Program-made: the position numbers and the translations under genes
Shown: piece by piece, positions 44,109 through 55,079 of the stretch
Position numbering within the stretch: the stretch's first letter is position 1
Layout of the letters: every line of letters starts with the position of its first letter
Notes under the pieces: model-generated
What the model was told of the DNA's origin: nothing
The model's database searches: none
Seen by the model: only the letters and a program-made list of their open reading frames with translations
NCBI RefSeq assembly: GCF_020520425.1
Contig: NC_079487.1
Coordinates: forward strand, 108,348,141 to 108,412,140
Source of the DNA: Spinacia oleracea
Taxonomy: Eukaryota; Streptophyta; Magnoliopsida; Caryophyllales; Amaranthaceae
Direction of reading: 5' to 3'
Length of the DNA stretch: 64,000 nt

Positions 44109-46980
44109 TTATTATTTTCATAATCTAAATTGCATGAACATGGTTAAATATTACAAATTTGCAAGAATTAAAAGGGGTGATTAATTTTCGTAATTGTTAA
44201 TTAATTGCAAATTGCGTTTATTTAATTATATGTACGCAGTTTTTCGGCAGTTTCTTCATTACTCATCCGAATTGAGTGATTTTTGTGTCAATTCCGCATG
44301 TAAAAGGCATTCTAAAATTTTGACAAAAATAGTATTTTTCTGCCGAACCCAGAATTCTCAAATTCGAAGCCTAACTATGACTTTTCGAAGGTTTTAGTTT
44401 TTCGGATGCAAAATTTCGTAAATTTAAGATGTTAAATTAAATATTTGCGATTCCTGTTGATAAATCTTGAATTTTTGATTGACCTACTGCATATGTTTAA
44501 CAAGTTTGAATGCCTAGTCTTGTTAATTATGCAATCTAATTTGTAATTATGATTAATTTGTTGAAAATTAGAATAATTTAGAATTAATTTGATTTTCATA
44601 ATTAATTGTAATTTAATTAGAAACCTATGATTAAAAACCACCATAAAAATTGTAAATTTACGATAAATTTTAAATTTTTATGACCTAGACTTGAATCCAT
44701 ATCAATCGGAAATCAATTGGATAATAAATTTTCGATTTTTTCGCCCTAAAATTATGAAATTAATATTATTTATTAATTTGTCATTAATTTTAAATATAAA
44801 TTTTAAATTTTTATGCGATTCGTTCAAATAACTTGCACGCACGAAGCAATGGACGCTTCGTGTTACCCTTAAGGGGTGTTGTATAATGCGGGCATGCGAC
44901 GACGAGCAAGGGAGCTCGTCGCCCGTGCGGCACGAATGCAATGAGCAAGGGCGTAGTGCACGAGCACAAGGCAGCAGCCCTGCCTTGTGTCGTGTGCCAC
45001 GAGCAATGAACGGATGGGCATGGGCGAGGGGCGAGCCAAGGCAGTCGCGTGTGGGCAGCAAGCGAGCTGCGCCACAGCGCGCGCTGCCTCGCACAACAGC
45101 GCGCAACCTCGTGCGCAGCGAGCGCAAGCTCGCGTGCCACGAGCGCTGCGCACAGCATCACTCGCGCGCGCAGCGCGCGACGTCGCCCGCCCAGCGAGCG
45201 ATGTCGCGCACCAGCGAGCGATGGCTCGCGCGCGCGCAGCGAGCGATCTCGCGCGCCAGCGAGCGATGGCTCGCGCGCACCAGCGAGCGATGCAGCGCCC
45301 CAGCGAGCGATGGCTCGCGCGCACCAGCGAGCGATGCAGCGCACCAGCGAGCGATCTCGCGCACCAGCGAGCGCGGTAACGCGCGCGCGCTGCGAGCGAT
45401 AGCTCGCATGCGGTGGGCGCTGTGCGGAGGCTTGCGTATGGGACAGCAGCAGCTATGCAACGAGCGCATGGGCTGCGCGCACATGGCCAGCAATGGCTGT
45501 GTACGTACAGCCCATGGGCGTGCAACGCGTAGGGTGTTTGCGTTACGATTAGATCGTTTTGATGTTTAATTTAAAAATTTCAGTTCGAGTAATTTTGATT
45601 AATTTTAAAATTAATAAATTGAATTAATTTCTTGGATTTTAATTTTGAATATTATAATTATAATAAATGGAATTTATTCTAATTATTTTACTAAAATTAA
45701 AATCATGAATTAATTTAAATGCGACTGAAATTAAAATTAAATTTTTGGATTCAATTATAAATTTATATGAGCTTTAAATTTTAATTAAATTTGTATGTTT
45801 CCGGTTAGACTAGAAATACAATTTTATGTTTAAAATTAGTAAAGCATATGAATTTATTGGTTTGAGTGGGAGTGCTTTTAGTCATAAACTCTTGATTAGG
45901 TCTACAAATCCTTAAGGTTAAAACAACTCGATTAGAATTAATAAGGACTGAATAATTGGTAGATTATTGGTGACCTTGATTAATTGCTGCAAATGTTTAC
46001 GTGATGCATAATGTGTTTAACTAACCAGCTATGTGGGCCATTCATGATAATGAATGGGTGAATGGTATATATTGTATATGTACTGTTTTGCAGGTTATGA
46101 AGTGACTAGTATGGCCCAAATAGGATAGAAAATATGGTCTGCGTACCATTAATTTGAATGTAATTGGTCTAAAGTACCAAAGTTGTTTTTCAATTCAAAT
46201 ATGGTCTGCGTACCATCAAATAGTTGTAATTAGTTATAACTTATCCTATTTGAAGAAAATGGTGCCTCCCACGGAGATTTTCAAGACGGACTTTGAAGTC
46301 AAAGCTTCAAGATGAAGTCGGGCCATACTAGATCACAAATATCTTATGCATGTTTTAAGTTATTTATTGCTTTAAATATGTCTTAAAATGCATGAGATCA
46401 AAAGCTTGATTATGTTGCATGATTAAGGATTTTAGTTCACTTAAAATCTAACCAACATAGTAAGAGCCTTAAGTTCCAAACTTAAAAATTGAGTTAAAAG
46501 GTGCCATGCCAAAATATACACTTGCTTGGATATCCTTTACATCAATCTAGTAATAGTTTTCGCTCAGCGAGGTGTTACTTATTGGTCCTAAAGGGGCAAG
46601 GTACACAAATAATTGTGAGTACATGTTAGTTTTGGTGAAACTCAACGATATAAGTAAGGAGTCCTTTTATGTCGTGGCAAATTCGATAGGTTTACCTAAT
46701 AAGTTCTTAGACGTACCTATCAACCAAGAATAGTTTCTAGACTATTAGCAAAAGGCTTTTGCTTACCTAAGATGTTCTAGGATTAAGTCGACAAACTGTG
46801 CTTAGTTCTTCAATGATTTTAGGATCTTGGAATCATTTTATTCACACCTGCCGGAACACATAACTTGAATAAAATGCTTAATAAACATTGAATTATGCAT
46901 GTATGCTAGAATTTAAGTTTATTAAGAGAAACTGTGAATGGTTATTTATTTGTTTATTCTTTTCAATTGTAGTTTTTAAT
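44109..46980 (+). other. Long leader of the copia element
   Basis: Nearly 2.9 kb lies between the primer-binding site and the gag start, far longer than in compact copia elements. 44870-45540 is extremely GC-rich in contrast to the AT-rich remainder and carries a hairpin repeat array. The R/A-rich frames on both strands of that block follow from its base composition. The repeated phrase AATATGGTCTGCGTACCAT occurs at 46130 and 46199. Confidence 0.75.
45170..45415. repeat. GC-rich tandem hairpin array in the copia leader
   Basis: Units of about 20-27 bp, such as GCGCACCAGCGAGCGATG, repeat ten or so times. Many are self-complementary: GCGAGC-GATG-GCTCGC (45214-45229 and again near 45270 and 45304), GCGAG-CGAT-CTCGC (near 45240 and 45349), and GCGAGC-GATA-GCTCGC near 45392. 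The RNA would form a row of short stem-loops with four-base loops. Confidence 0.8.
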
Positions 46981-49900
46981 ATGGCAAACAACAATTCATT
47001 CAACATTCGATCAATTCTCGAAAAGGAGAAGTTGAACGGGAAAAACTTCCTTGACTGGCAAAGGAACTTGCAAATAGTTCTTATGCAGGAAGAAAAGGAG
47101 TATGTCCTAGATGAGGCGATGCCCGAAGCTCCAGGCGACGGGATCACTCAGGCAGCCCTCAATCGTTGGATTGATGCCAACAAGGATGTGAAATGTCTAA
47201 TGCTCGCCACCATGAGTGCGGATCTGCAGAAAACGTTCATCAACTCAGATGCTTTCACAATCATCAGTGAGTTGAAGAACATGTTCCAAGATCTGGCTCG
47301 AGTCGAAAGATTCGAGACTCATAGGCAAATTCTTGAGACCAAGCTTAAGAAAGGCGAGCCCGTAAGTCCACATGTTCTCAAAATGATTGGACTCATTGAG
47401 AATATGAGTCGGCTGGATCAGCAATTTTCTCAGGAAATGGCTATAGACACCATCCTCCATTCTCTTCATAGCGGGTATGATCAGTTCAAACTGAACTACA
47501 GTATGAATAGTCTGGACAAAACGCTCACTGAGCTTCACGGTATGCTGAAGACCGCTGAAAAGACGCTCAAAAGTGATAAGCAGGATGTGCTTATGGTGCG
47601 TGGGGGCAAGTTCAAGAAATCTGGAAAGAAGAGGAATGCTAAGAAAGGTGGCAACAAGGCCAGCCCAACTAAGCAAACTGGCGCCAAATCTGCAAAGAGG
47701 AAGGTCAGTCAACCCACTTCTGAATCCGAATGCTTCTACTGCAAGAAGAAGGGGCATTGGAAGAGAGATTGCTTGAAGCTAAAGGAAGATCAGAAGAACG
47801 GAACAGTCGTTCCATCTTCAGGTATTTTCGTTATAGACTGTATACTTGCTAATTCAACTTCTTGGGTATTAGATACTGGTTGTGGCTCACACTTATGTTC
47901 CAATCCACAGGGACTAAGAAGAAGTAGAAAGTTAAGCAAGGGAGAAGTCGACCTACGAGTGGGAAATGGAGCACGGATTGCTGCATTAGCCGTAGGAACT
48001 TACTATTTGTCGTTGCCCTCCGGGCTAGTTTTGGAACTGGAAGAGTGTTTCCATGTTCCAAGTCTTACTAAAAACATCATTTCAGTTTCTTGCTTAGATG
48101 CTAAGGGATTTTCCTTTATAATAAAAGACAATAGTTGTTCGTTTTATTTTAAAGAGATGTTTTATGGATCTGCTAGATTAGTCAATGGACTTTATTTATT
48201 AGATCACGACAAACAAGTATATAACATAAATACCAAAAAGGCCAAAAAGGATGATTCAGATCTCACCTATCTGTGGCATTGTCGATTAGGCCATATAAAC
48301 TTGAAACGCTTAGAAAGACTTCAAAGGGAAGGAATTCTAGAACCATTTGACTTAGAGGATTATGGTAAATGCGAATCATGTTTACTTGGCAAAATGACAA
48401 AGCAACCTTTCTCTAAAGTTGGAGAAAGAGCAAATGAACTATTGGGTTTAATCCATACAGATGTATGTGGACCAATGAGTACAAATGCTAGAGGTGGTTT
48501 CAGCTACTTTATCACTTTCACTGATGACTTCAGTAGGTATGGTTATGTCTACCTAATGAAGCATAAGTCTGAATCCTTTGACAAATTCAAGGAATTTCAG
48601 AGTGAAGTAGAGAATCAATTAGGCAAGAAGATTAAGGCACTGCGGTCTGATAGAGGCGGTGAATATCTGAGCTATGAATTTGATGACCATCTGAAAGAAT
48701 GTGGAATTCTATCAGAATTGACTCCTCCTGGAACACCACAATGGAACGGTGTGTCAGAACGGAGGAACAGAACCTTGCTAGACATGGTCAGGTCAATGAT
48801 GGGTCAGGCCGAACTTCCATTAGAATTTTGGGGACATGCACTAAATACAGCTGCACTCACTATAAACAGAGCTCCGTCTAAAGCTGTCGAAAAGACTCCA
48901 TACGAATTATGGTTTGGAAAGCCTCCAAATGTGTCTTTTCTTAAGATTTGGGGATGTGAAGTTTACGTCAAACGATTAATTTCAGACAAACTTCATCCAA
49001 AATCTGACAAATGTATCCTTGTGGGCTATCCAAAGGAAACAAAGGGGTATTACTTCTACAATACATCTGAGAACAAAGTGTTTGTTGCTCGAGATGGTGT
49101 CTTTTTGGAGAAAGATCACATTTCCAAAATGACAAGTGGGAGAAAAGTAGACCTCGAAGAAATTCGAGTCGAACAACAAACTCTAGAGAATGCTCAAGAT
49201 GACATTCAGGATGAAACTCAGAGATCTTTAGAAGAATCTGGTGAGAATCATGGTCAATCTAGAAATGTTACCCCGCGTAGATCGCAAAGATATAGATCTC
49301 AACCGGAAAGGTACTTAGGTATTTTGACGAACGAGAGCTATGACGTTCTATTACTTGAAAGTGATGAACCTGCGACTTACAAGCAAGCTATGACGAGCCC
49401 TAGCTCCAAGCAGTGGCAAGAAGCCATGCAATCTGAATTAGACTCCATGTCTGAAAACCAAGTATGGGATTTGGTCGATTTGCCAGATGGCTACCAAGCC
49501 ATTGGAAGCAAATGGGTTTTCAAACTGAAAAAGGACAAGGATGGGAAACTTGAAGTTTTCAAAGCTAGATTGGTTGCAAAAGGTTACAGGCAAGTCCACG
49601 GTGTGGATTACGATGAAACCTTTTCACCAGTTGCAATGCTAAAGTCTATTCGAATAATGTTAGCAATCGCTGCATATTACGATTACGAAATATGGCAGAT
49701 GGATGTCAAAACTGCTTTCTTAAACGGCGTTTTAACAGAAACTGTGTTTATGACACAGCCTGAAGGTTTTGAGGATCCAAAGAATGCTAAAAAGGTATGC
49801 AAGCTAAAGAAATCAATCTACGGATTGAAGCAGGCATCCAGGAGCTGGAATATACGTTTTGATGAAGCGGTCAGTGACTTTGGTTTCATCAAGAACGCAG

Positions 49901-50946
49901 ACGAATCTTGTGTATACAAGAAGGTCAGTGGGAGCAAAATTGCTTTCCTAGTATTATATGTCGACGACATATTGCTTATCGGAAATGACATTCCTATGTT
50001 GAACTCTGTCAAGATTTGGCTTGGGAAATGTTTTTCGATGAAGGATCTAGGAGAAGCACAGTACATATTGGGCATCAAGATTTACAGAGATAGATCTAAA
50101 AAGATGATTGGACTTAGTCAAAGCACTTATATCAATAAGGTGCTTGATAGGTTCAAGATGGCGGACTCCAAGCGAGGCTACCTACCCATGTCTCATGGAA
50201 TGACTCTAAACAAGACTCAGTGCCCAAAAACACTTGATGAGCGTAGACGAATGAATGGGATTCCATATGCATCATTGATTGGTTCAATAATGTATGCTAT
50301 GATATGTACACGCCCGGATGTTGCGTACGCACTCAGTGCTACGAGCAGATACCAGTCAGACCCAGGAGAGGCGCATTGGACTGCTGCCAAGAATATTCTG
50401 AAGTACCTGAAAAGGCACAAAGATGACTTCCTGGTCTATGGTGGAGATGATGAATTAATTGTTAAAGGCTATACGGACGCAAGTTTCCAAACCGACAAAG
50501 ATGATTTCAGATCACAGTCTGGGTTTGTCTTCTGCCTCAACGGAGGAGCAGTAAGCTGGAAAAGTGCTAAGCAAAGCACCATTGCGGATTCTACAACTGA
50601 AGCGGAGTACATTGCTGCACATGAAGCAGCAAAGGAAGCTATATGGCTAAGGAAGTTCATAGGAGAACTTGGTGTAGTCCCCTCCATTAAAGGACCAATA
50701 GCCCTGTATTGTGATAATAACGGAGCTATTGCACAGGCAAAAGAGCCTAGACACCACCAGAGAGTCAAGCATGTACTTCGTAGATTTCACCTTCTACGAG
50801 AGTTCGTTGAAAGAAAAGAAGTCGAGATAAGCAAAATTGGAACTGATGACAACATATCAGATCCATTAACTAAACCTCTGCCGCAAGCGAAGCACAACTC
50901 GCACACTGCAGCTATGGGAATCAAGCATATTGGAGAATGGCTTTGA
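46981..50946 (+). CDS. Copia Gag-Pol polyprotein, intact
   Basis: The polyprotein is 1,321 aa from ATG 46981 (MANNNSFNIRS). The open frame extends 31 codons further upstream, but that part is hydrophobic and unlike Gag, so the inner ATG is preferred. Order: Gag (1-240), zinc knuckle C251-x2-C254-x4-H259-x4-C264, aspartic protease DTG (298-300), pre-integrase LWHCRLGH (431-438), integrase catalytic D494, D557 and E593 (35 residues between the last two), reverse transcriptase with YVDD at 993-996, and RNase H with Asp1166 and YCDNNGAIAQ (1243-1252). Integrase before reverse transcriptase is the copia arrangement. Gag and Pol share one frame, so their ratio must be set by another means, such as splicing or processing. 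No stop or frameshift is seen. Confidence 0.95.
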   Translation: MANNNSFNIRSILEKEKLNGKNFLDWQRNLQIVLMQEEKEYVLDEAMPEAPGDGITQAALNRWIDANKDVKCLMLATMSADLQKTFINSDAFTIISELKNMFQDLARVERFETHRQILETKLKKGEPVSPHVLKMIGLIENMSRLDQQFSQEMAIDTILHSLHSGYDQFKLNYSMNSLDKTLTELHGMLKTAEKTLKSDKQDVLMVRGGKFKKSGKKRNAKKGGNKASPTKQTGAKSAKRKVSQPTSESECFYCKKKGHWKRDCLKLKEDQKNGTVVPSSGIFVIDCILANSTSWVLDTGCGSHLCSNPQGLRRSRKLSKGEVDLRVGNGARIAALAVGTYYLSLPSGLVLELEECFHVPSLTKNIISVSCLDAKGFSFIIKDNSCSFYFKEMFYGSARLVNGLYLLDHDKQVYNINTKKAKKDDSDLTYLWHCRLGHINLKRLERLQREGILEPFDLEDYGKCESCLLGKMTKQPFSKVGERANELLGLIHTDVCGPMSTNARGGFSYFITFTDDFSRYGYVYLMKHKSESFDKFKEFQSEVENQLGKKIKALRSDRGGEYLSYEFDDHLKECGILSELTPPGTPQWNGVSERRNRTLLDMVRSMMGQAELPLEFWGHALNTAALTINRAPSKAVEKTPYELWFGKPPNVSFLKIWGCEVYVKRLISDKLHPKSDKCILVGYPKETKGYYFYNTSENKVFVARDGVFLEKDHISKMTSGRKVDLEEIRVEQQTLENAQDDIQDETQRSLEESGENHGQSRNVTPRRSQRYRSQPERYLGILTNESYDVLLLESDEPATYKQAMTSPSSKQWQEAMQSELDSMSENQVWDLVDLPDGYQAIGSKWVFKLKKDKDGKLEVFKARLVAKGYRQVHGVDYDETFSPVAMLKSIRIMLAIAAYYDYEIWQMDVKTAFLNGVLTETVFMTQPEGFEDPKNAKKVCKLKKSIYGLKQASRSWNIRFDEAVSDFGFIKNADESCVYKKVSGSKIAFLVLYVDDILLIGNDIPMLNSVKIWLGKCFSMKDLGEAQYILGIKIYRDRSKKMIGLSQSTYINKVLDRFKMADSKRGYLPMSHGMTLNKTQCPKTLDERRRMNGIPYASLIGSIMYAMICTRPDVAYALSATSRYQSDPGEAHWTAAKNILKYLKRHKDDFLVYGGDDELIVKGYTDASFQTDKDDFRSQSGFVFCLNGGAVSWKSAKQSTIADSTTEAEYIAAHEAAKEAIWLRKFIGELGVVPSIKGPIALYCDNNGAIAQAKEPRHHQRVKHVLRRFHLLREFVERKEVEISKIGTDDNISDPLTKPLPQAKHNSHTAAMGIKHIGEWL

Positions 50947-51799
50947 TGTCTCTGTTTAATGTTTTAAAGTTTTAGAGTTTAAATCTTTGTAAAACATTAT
51001 TGGTTAATCATTCACAATAAATGAAAGGAATTCATTTTTCCATTTAATTTGTGGTTTATTAAATGATGAGTCCCTTCAACTTGACGATATATTCAAGATA
51101 GACTGTCAGGACCAGTCCTGTGACTAAGAAATGTCTATCAAGTGAACTTGAATGTCAAAGGTTGAAAATGGTCCCTAGTCGGAGTTTTCTATAAAATTGG
51201 ACGCATAGAAAACGTTAGACGATTAGAATGCAAGATGACTAGTAGTTCTGTTTCTTGAACTATGTGGACATGGCAATGTCATAATCATTTGCATAGATAC
51301 TTACTTTGGGAAGACTAGTATCGGACAAGACCTATGAAACTTTACTGTAAGAGATGAAAGTCTGTCATAAGTAAATTTCATTAAATTATTAGACACTAAA
51401 TCCTCAATACCTGAGTGATTTGAGATTACTTGTTTGAGAACTGGTTGCTTTGACGTTGACCAACCGTCGCACCGTAAAAGGAGGCTATAAAGGCAACGCT
51501 CAGGTAATCACCTATCAAACGAAGTCTAATCTCAAGATCGCAAGATTGGGATTGTCCTCCCATAAATCGGGATGAGATGCTTAAAAGTTGTACAAGGCCA
51601 CTCGGAGAGCTAGAAACTGTGAAATGCATGGCCGTGCTCGGATGAATCATAGGCTATGATTATCTGTTTATTTGATCAGTTGAACTCTGAAACCGAGGAA
51701 CACCTCTGGACATAATAAGGATGACAACTCTTACCTTATGTTCAAGAGCAAGCATCGAGCGACAAAGGAATTAGGAAATGCACACTTGTCCCTAAGGAC
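50947..51799 (+). other. 3' non-coding region of the copia element
   Basis: There are 0.85 kb between the polyprotein stop and the polypurine tract. No second reading frame of credible length (such as an envelope-like gene) is seen. CTTGTCCCTAAGGACAAG at 51785-51802 is a hairpin just before the polypurine tract. Confidence 0.7.
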
Positions 51800-51809
51800 A
51801 AGTGGGAGA
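51800..51809 (+). promoter_or_regulatory. Polypurine tract
   Basis: AAGTGGGAGA lies directly before the 3' LTR (one C intervenes). It is the expected plus-strand primer site for reverse transcription. Confidence 0.8.
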
Positions 51810-51810
51810 C

Positions 51811-53149
51811 TGAAGGAAATAATGCCCTTGGTCCAAGTATGCATTCTATGTTAAGTCTAATAAATGCGGTTCAGTATTAATTAACAAGTTAATAATTCAG
51901 TGAGATCAAGTGAGCTGAATGCCTAGCTAGAGGCCGCTTCAGTTCAAGTGGAATTAATGATATTAATCCACAGCTTACTCTTGACTGAACCCGTAGGGTC
52001 ACACAAATAGTACGTAAACGGATCAAGTATTTAATGGCATTAAATACTCCATCTATGAATATTCGGAAACGACGGATCTTGGTTTCAGTGGGAGCTAAGA
52101 TCGTCACAGGCAAGAAATGAATACTCCGGAAACGATGATATTGCCGGAAACGGAAATATGGATCGTATCGGAAATATGAATATTATCCAAGTCGTAGATG
52201 TTGCCGGAAACGGAAACATGGTACGTATCGGAAAATATTATTGGAAATGGAAATATTACCAGAATCGGAAATATTGCCGGAAACGGAAATATTGTCAGAA
52301 TCGGAAATATTACCGGAATCGGAAAATAATTCCGGAAACGGAAATATTAAATATTTGTTCGAAACGGAAATTAATTCCGGAATCGGAAATATTAAATATT
52401 GTTCGTATCGGAAATAGATTCCGGAAATGGAAATTTAATCGGAAGCGTATCGTACGAATTAGCATCGGACGAGGCCTGCCGGACGAAGGCCCAGCACGAA
52501 GCCAGGCCATCGCCCAGCAAGCACGCACGCCACAGCCCAGCGCGCACAAGGCCGCGCATGCGTGGGCCGCAATGCGTGGGCTGCTGCTCGCACGCACATG
52601 GGCAGCCCTTGTGGCTGCCGTGTGTGTGTGAGTTTCAGCTCATGCGAGATTCCTGAATCTGCAAGAGTCAGTGTATGATTAAATGTCTATTCCTATTGGA
52701 TAAATTGATTAAGTAGAATTCGTGTAGAATTCTAATTCCAATTAATTCGCATCCTACTGGGATTACGATTCCTTTTCCATAACTCTATAAATAAAGGCCT
52801 AGGGCTCATAATTTATATACAAGTTTTCAAGTATTCAAAAGTGAGTTTTTGAGAGAAAAACAAACACACATCTTGCTCAAAAGTGCCGAATTTTCTGAGT
52901 ACCTTAAGGGCGATTCTAGTTGGTCAATCTTAAGGCGGATCCGGACGTGCTGTGGACTTTCTACGGAGGGACGACACTTGGAGTCCTAAAAGACTTGTTC
53001 TTGTTCGGTTCGGGCGCAGCTAGGGAAGGCACGCAACAAAGAGTATGCATCTAATTATGCTATATGATTATGTGTAAATAATATGTTTCCTGGGTTAATG
53101 GTTGTTTCCGCATGATCTATGTAAATGTCATATGTATCATAACCTAACA
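51811..53149 (+). repeat. 3' LTR of the copia element
   Basis: It is the same 1,339 bp length as the 5' LTR, offset by 9,058 bp. Line-by-line reading found no difference, and all short open frames translate identically. It would supply the poly(A) site. Confidence 0.93.
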
Positions 53150-53156
53150 TGTACTA

Positions 53157-53502
53157 CTCTCTCCATTCCTAAATGATCTTCCTATTTGGTGTTTGGGGTG
53201 GAAAATAAGAAAATGGAATCCTGTAATGATTAGGTGTAAGAATAATGATTGAGTGTAAGAGAAAGTAATAAATAAATGAAGAAAAGTAATAAATAAATGA
53301 AGGAGAGAGAAGATATTTTGTTTAAAGTAATAAAAAAAATCATAAAAGTGGGGTTGGGTGGGTGAATGGGGAAATGTGAATGAATTAAATAGGAGATGGT
53401 GGGGAAATTTATGGTAAAAAGTCATGTCCAAAAATAGAAACAGGAAGATCAAATAGGAACGACATTTATAGAAACAGGAAGATAAAAAAGGAATGGAGGG
53501 AG
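53157..53502. mobile_element. Stowaway-like MITE beside the copia 3' end
   Basis: The ends CTCTCTCCATTCCTAAATGA and AAAAAGGAATGGAGGGAG are bordered by TA. The arms include TCTTCCTATTT and AAATAGGAACG/ACAGGAAGAT. It is 346 bp. The copia target duplication lies immediately to its left, so the MITE was in place before the copia insertion. Confidence 0.75.
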
Positions 53503-53782
53503 TATGTATTAAGATAAAACCAAAAATATATTATATACTACTCCGTAACATTTATTTTTATATACTTGAAATATAATAGGTTCCTTCAAAAAGAAATATA
53601 ACAGGGTCAATGTTCACTATGTGAATAGTGCAAAAAGTCAAAACGTTGTAATTATTCCAAGATGGAAAGAATATTCAATTTGAGTTAAGAATAGGGCCAA
53701 ATCCCATCATTCAAACTAAATTGTTCATCCCAAATTCCCAATAGACCATGCGATAATATGGGGCTTTTGGGTAAGGTTTTGC

Positions 53783-55076
53783 TAGAGCTGTCAAAACGGT
53801 TACATAGGTCGGGTTTGGGTCGGATCCTGATTGGGGCGGGTCACCTCGGGTCTCAGGTTATGATCACGTCGGGTCACTTTGTCACCCGGGATCAGGTTGG
53901 ATTCAATCGGGTCATGTCGGTTTATTTTTTTAATTTCGGGTACATGTCAAGTTCACATGTTCAGGTAGGGTTTAATTTCGAGTTCGTGTCTTATCTAAAC
54001 GGGTTTAAATCGATTTCGTAGCAGGTAATTTCGGGTTCGGGTCAAATTAGGATCAGATAATTATCGGGTTGATCAAAATTCAGGTTGGCTTCACTCCCGG
54101 ACACATGTCAAGATGTGGTCCGATAACTATCGGGAATCGTCAAAGTTTTAATTTAACCTATGATTATTTTTATCTTACTTTCTATGTCCCACATTACTTG
54201 TTACACTTTCTTATTTCATCCGTCCCACATTACTTGTTACACTTTCAAATTAGGAATGGTCCTACAATTATTATATTTTCTCTTAATCCCACTAACAAAA
54301 GTTTGGTTCTCACACCTTCTCTCATTCAATTAAAAAAGTAACCCACTAACTCTTATCACCTCTACTTTTCAATAATAATATTTTGTGCAAAAGTAAGTGT
54401 AATGAGTAATGTGAGATGGAGGTAGTATATTTTAAAATTAATGTTCAATTTCTTTCAAATTTGAGTTTTATTCAAAATAGGTCATCGTGTTTTCTTGTCA
54501 AGTTAATACATAATAAAGTAAATATGAATTTCGAGCCAATAACTGATTTGGTCATCTCAAAATATTCAAGCGTAAATATTTACTTCACATGTCCGGTAGC
54601 TAACAGGTTATGTCGGGTAATAATCGGGTTAAGGTCATTGTCGGGTCGGGTATCCAATCAAGTTCGGGTCATTGTCTGGTCGGGTTATTGGTCATCTTTC
54701 GGTCGGGTGTCGGGTCATACAACATCGGGTTAAAATCGGTTATCGATTTTTCGGGCCAGGTACATGTCGGGTTACAGGTTACATGTTTTACCAAAAATTT
54801 GGGTCATGATCGGTTACGGATTCGATCAGTGCAAGTTGGATTATAGGGTCTGATCAGTTTTTTACCGCTCTTGGTCTTGCCTTAAACATTGTCCGACCAT
54901 ATTCCACATGAAATTTATGCCCAAATCAAACATTTGTTATGTTTCGACCCGAACCAGAAAGTTCTGGGTCTTGAACAAGCATTTGTAAACCCGAACCCGA
55001 AAGTGACCGACCCGACTCAACCCGAATCCGAACGTAATTTTTGATAACCCGACCCGACCCACCCGTTTGACAGGTC
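53783..55076. mobile_element. CGGGTC-rich inverted-repeat element
   Basis: The left end AGAGCTGTCAAAACGGTTAC with AGGTCGGGTTTGGGTCGG is complementary to the right end CCCGACCCGACCCACCCGTT plus TGACAGGTCT. Both sides carry many CGGGT/GGTTCGGGTC motifs, with a MITE (54178-54425) in the middle. Plus-strand open frames at 53758-54021 and 54416-54846 are Gly/Ser/Val repeats caused by these motifs and are not genes. Confidence 0.6.
54178..54425. mobile_element. Stowaway-like MITE nested in the CGGGTC element
   Basis: CTTTCTATGTCCCACATTAC and GTAATGTGAGATGGAGGTAG are complementary ends bordered by TA. Near the left end the segment ATGTCCCACATTACTTGTTA, CACTTTC is duplicated in tandem, as in the MITE at 3631. 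Confidence 0.65.
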
Positions 55077-55079
55077 TAA

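Larger units (their letters stand above)
42753..53149 (+). mobile_element. Complete Ty1/copia LTR retrotransposon
   Basis: A 10,397-bp element is flanked by the 5-bp duplication TGTAC (42748-42752 and 53150-53154). Two 1,339-bp LTRs begin TGAAGGAA and end CCTAACA. The order is LTR, primer-binding site, 2.9-kb leader, uninterrupted gag-pol, 0.86-kb 3' region, polypurine tract, LTR. The LTRs look identical wherever I compared them, which implies a very recent insertion. Every part needed for autonomous activity appears present by inspection, but whether it is transcribed cannot be told. Confidence 0.95.
42629..53672. mobile_element. Old Stowaway-like MITE split by copia and another MITE
   Basis: The left end CTCCCTCCATCCCGGAATAT with ACACCGCTTTGACTGG is complementary to the right end near 53628-53672 (CAAAAAGTCAAAACGTTGTA, TTATTCCAAGATGGAAAGAA). 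Between them are the copia element (42753-53149) and the MITE at 53157-53502. The left fragment is 42629-42752 and the right fragment is 53503-53672. It is inferred from the order of the pieces. Confidence 0.5.

Noticed and set aside
44702..45569. Long Ala/Arg/Ser-rich open frames on both strands in the copia leader
   Set aside because: Stop codons are scarce because the block is very GC-rich. Frames are open on both strands and in several phases, with repetitive composition and no domain.
46888..46980. Upstream ATG as the start of the copia polyprotein
   Set aside because: The 31 extra residues are hydrophobic and unlike Gag. The ATG at 46981 begins the normal MANNNSFNI-type Gag start.
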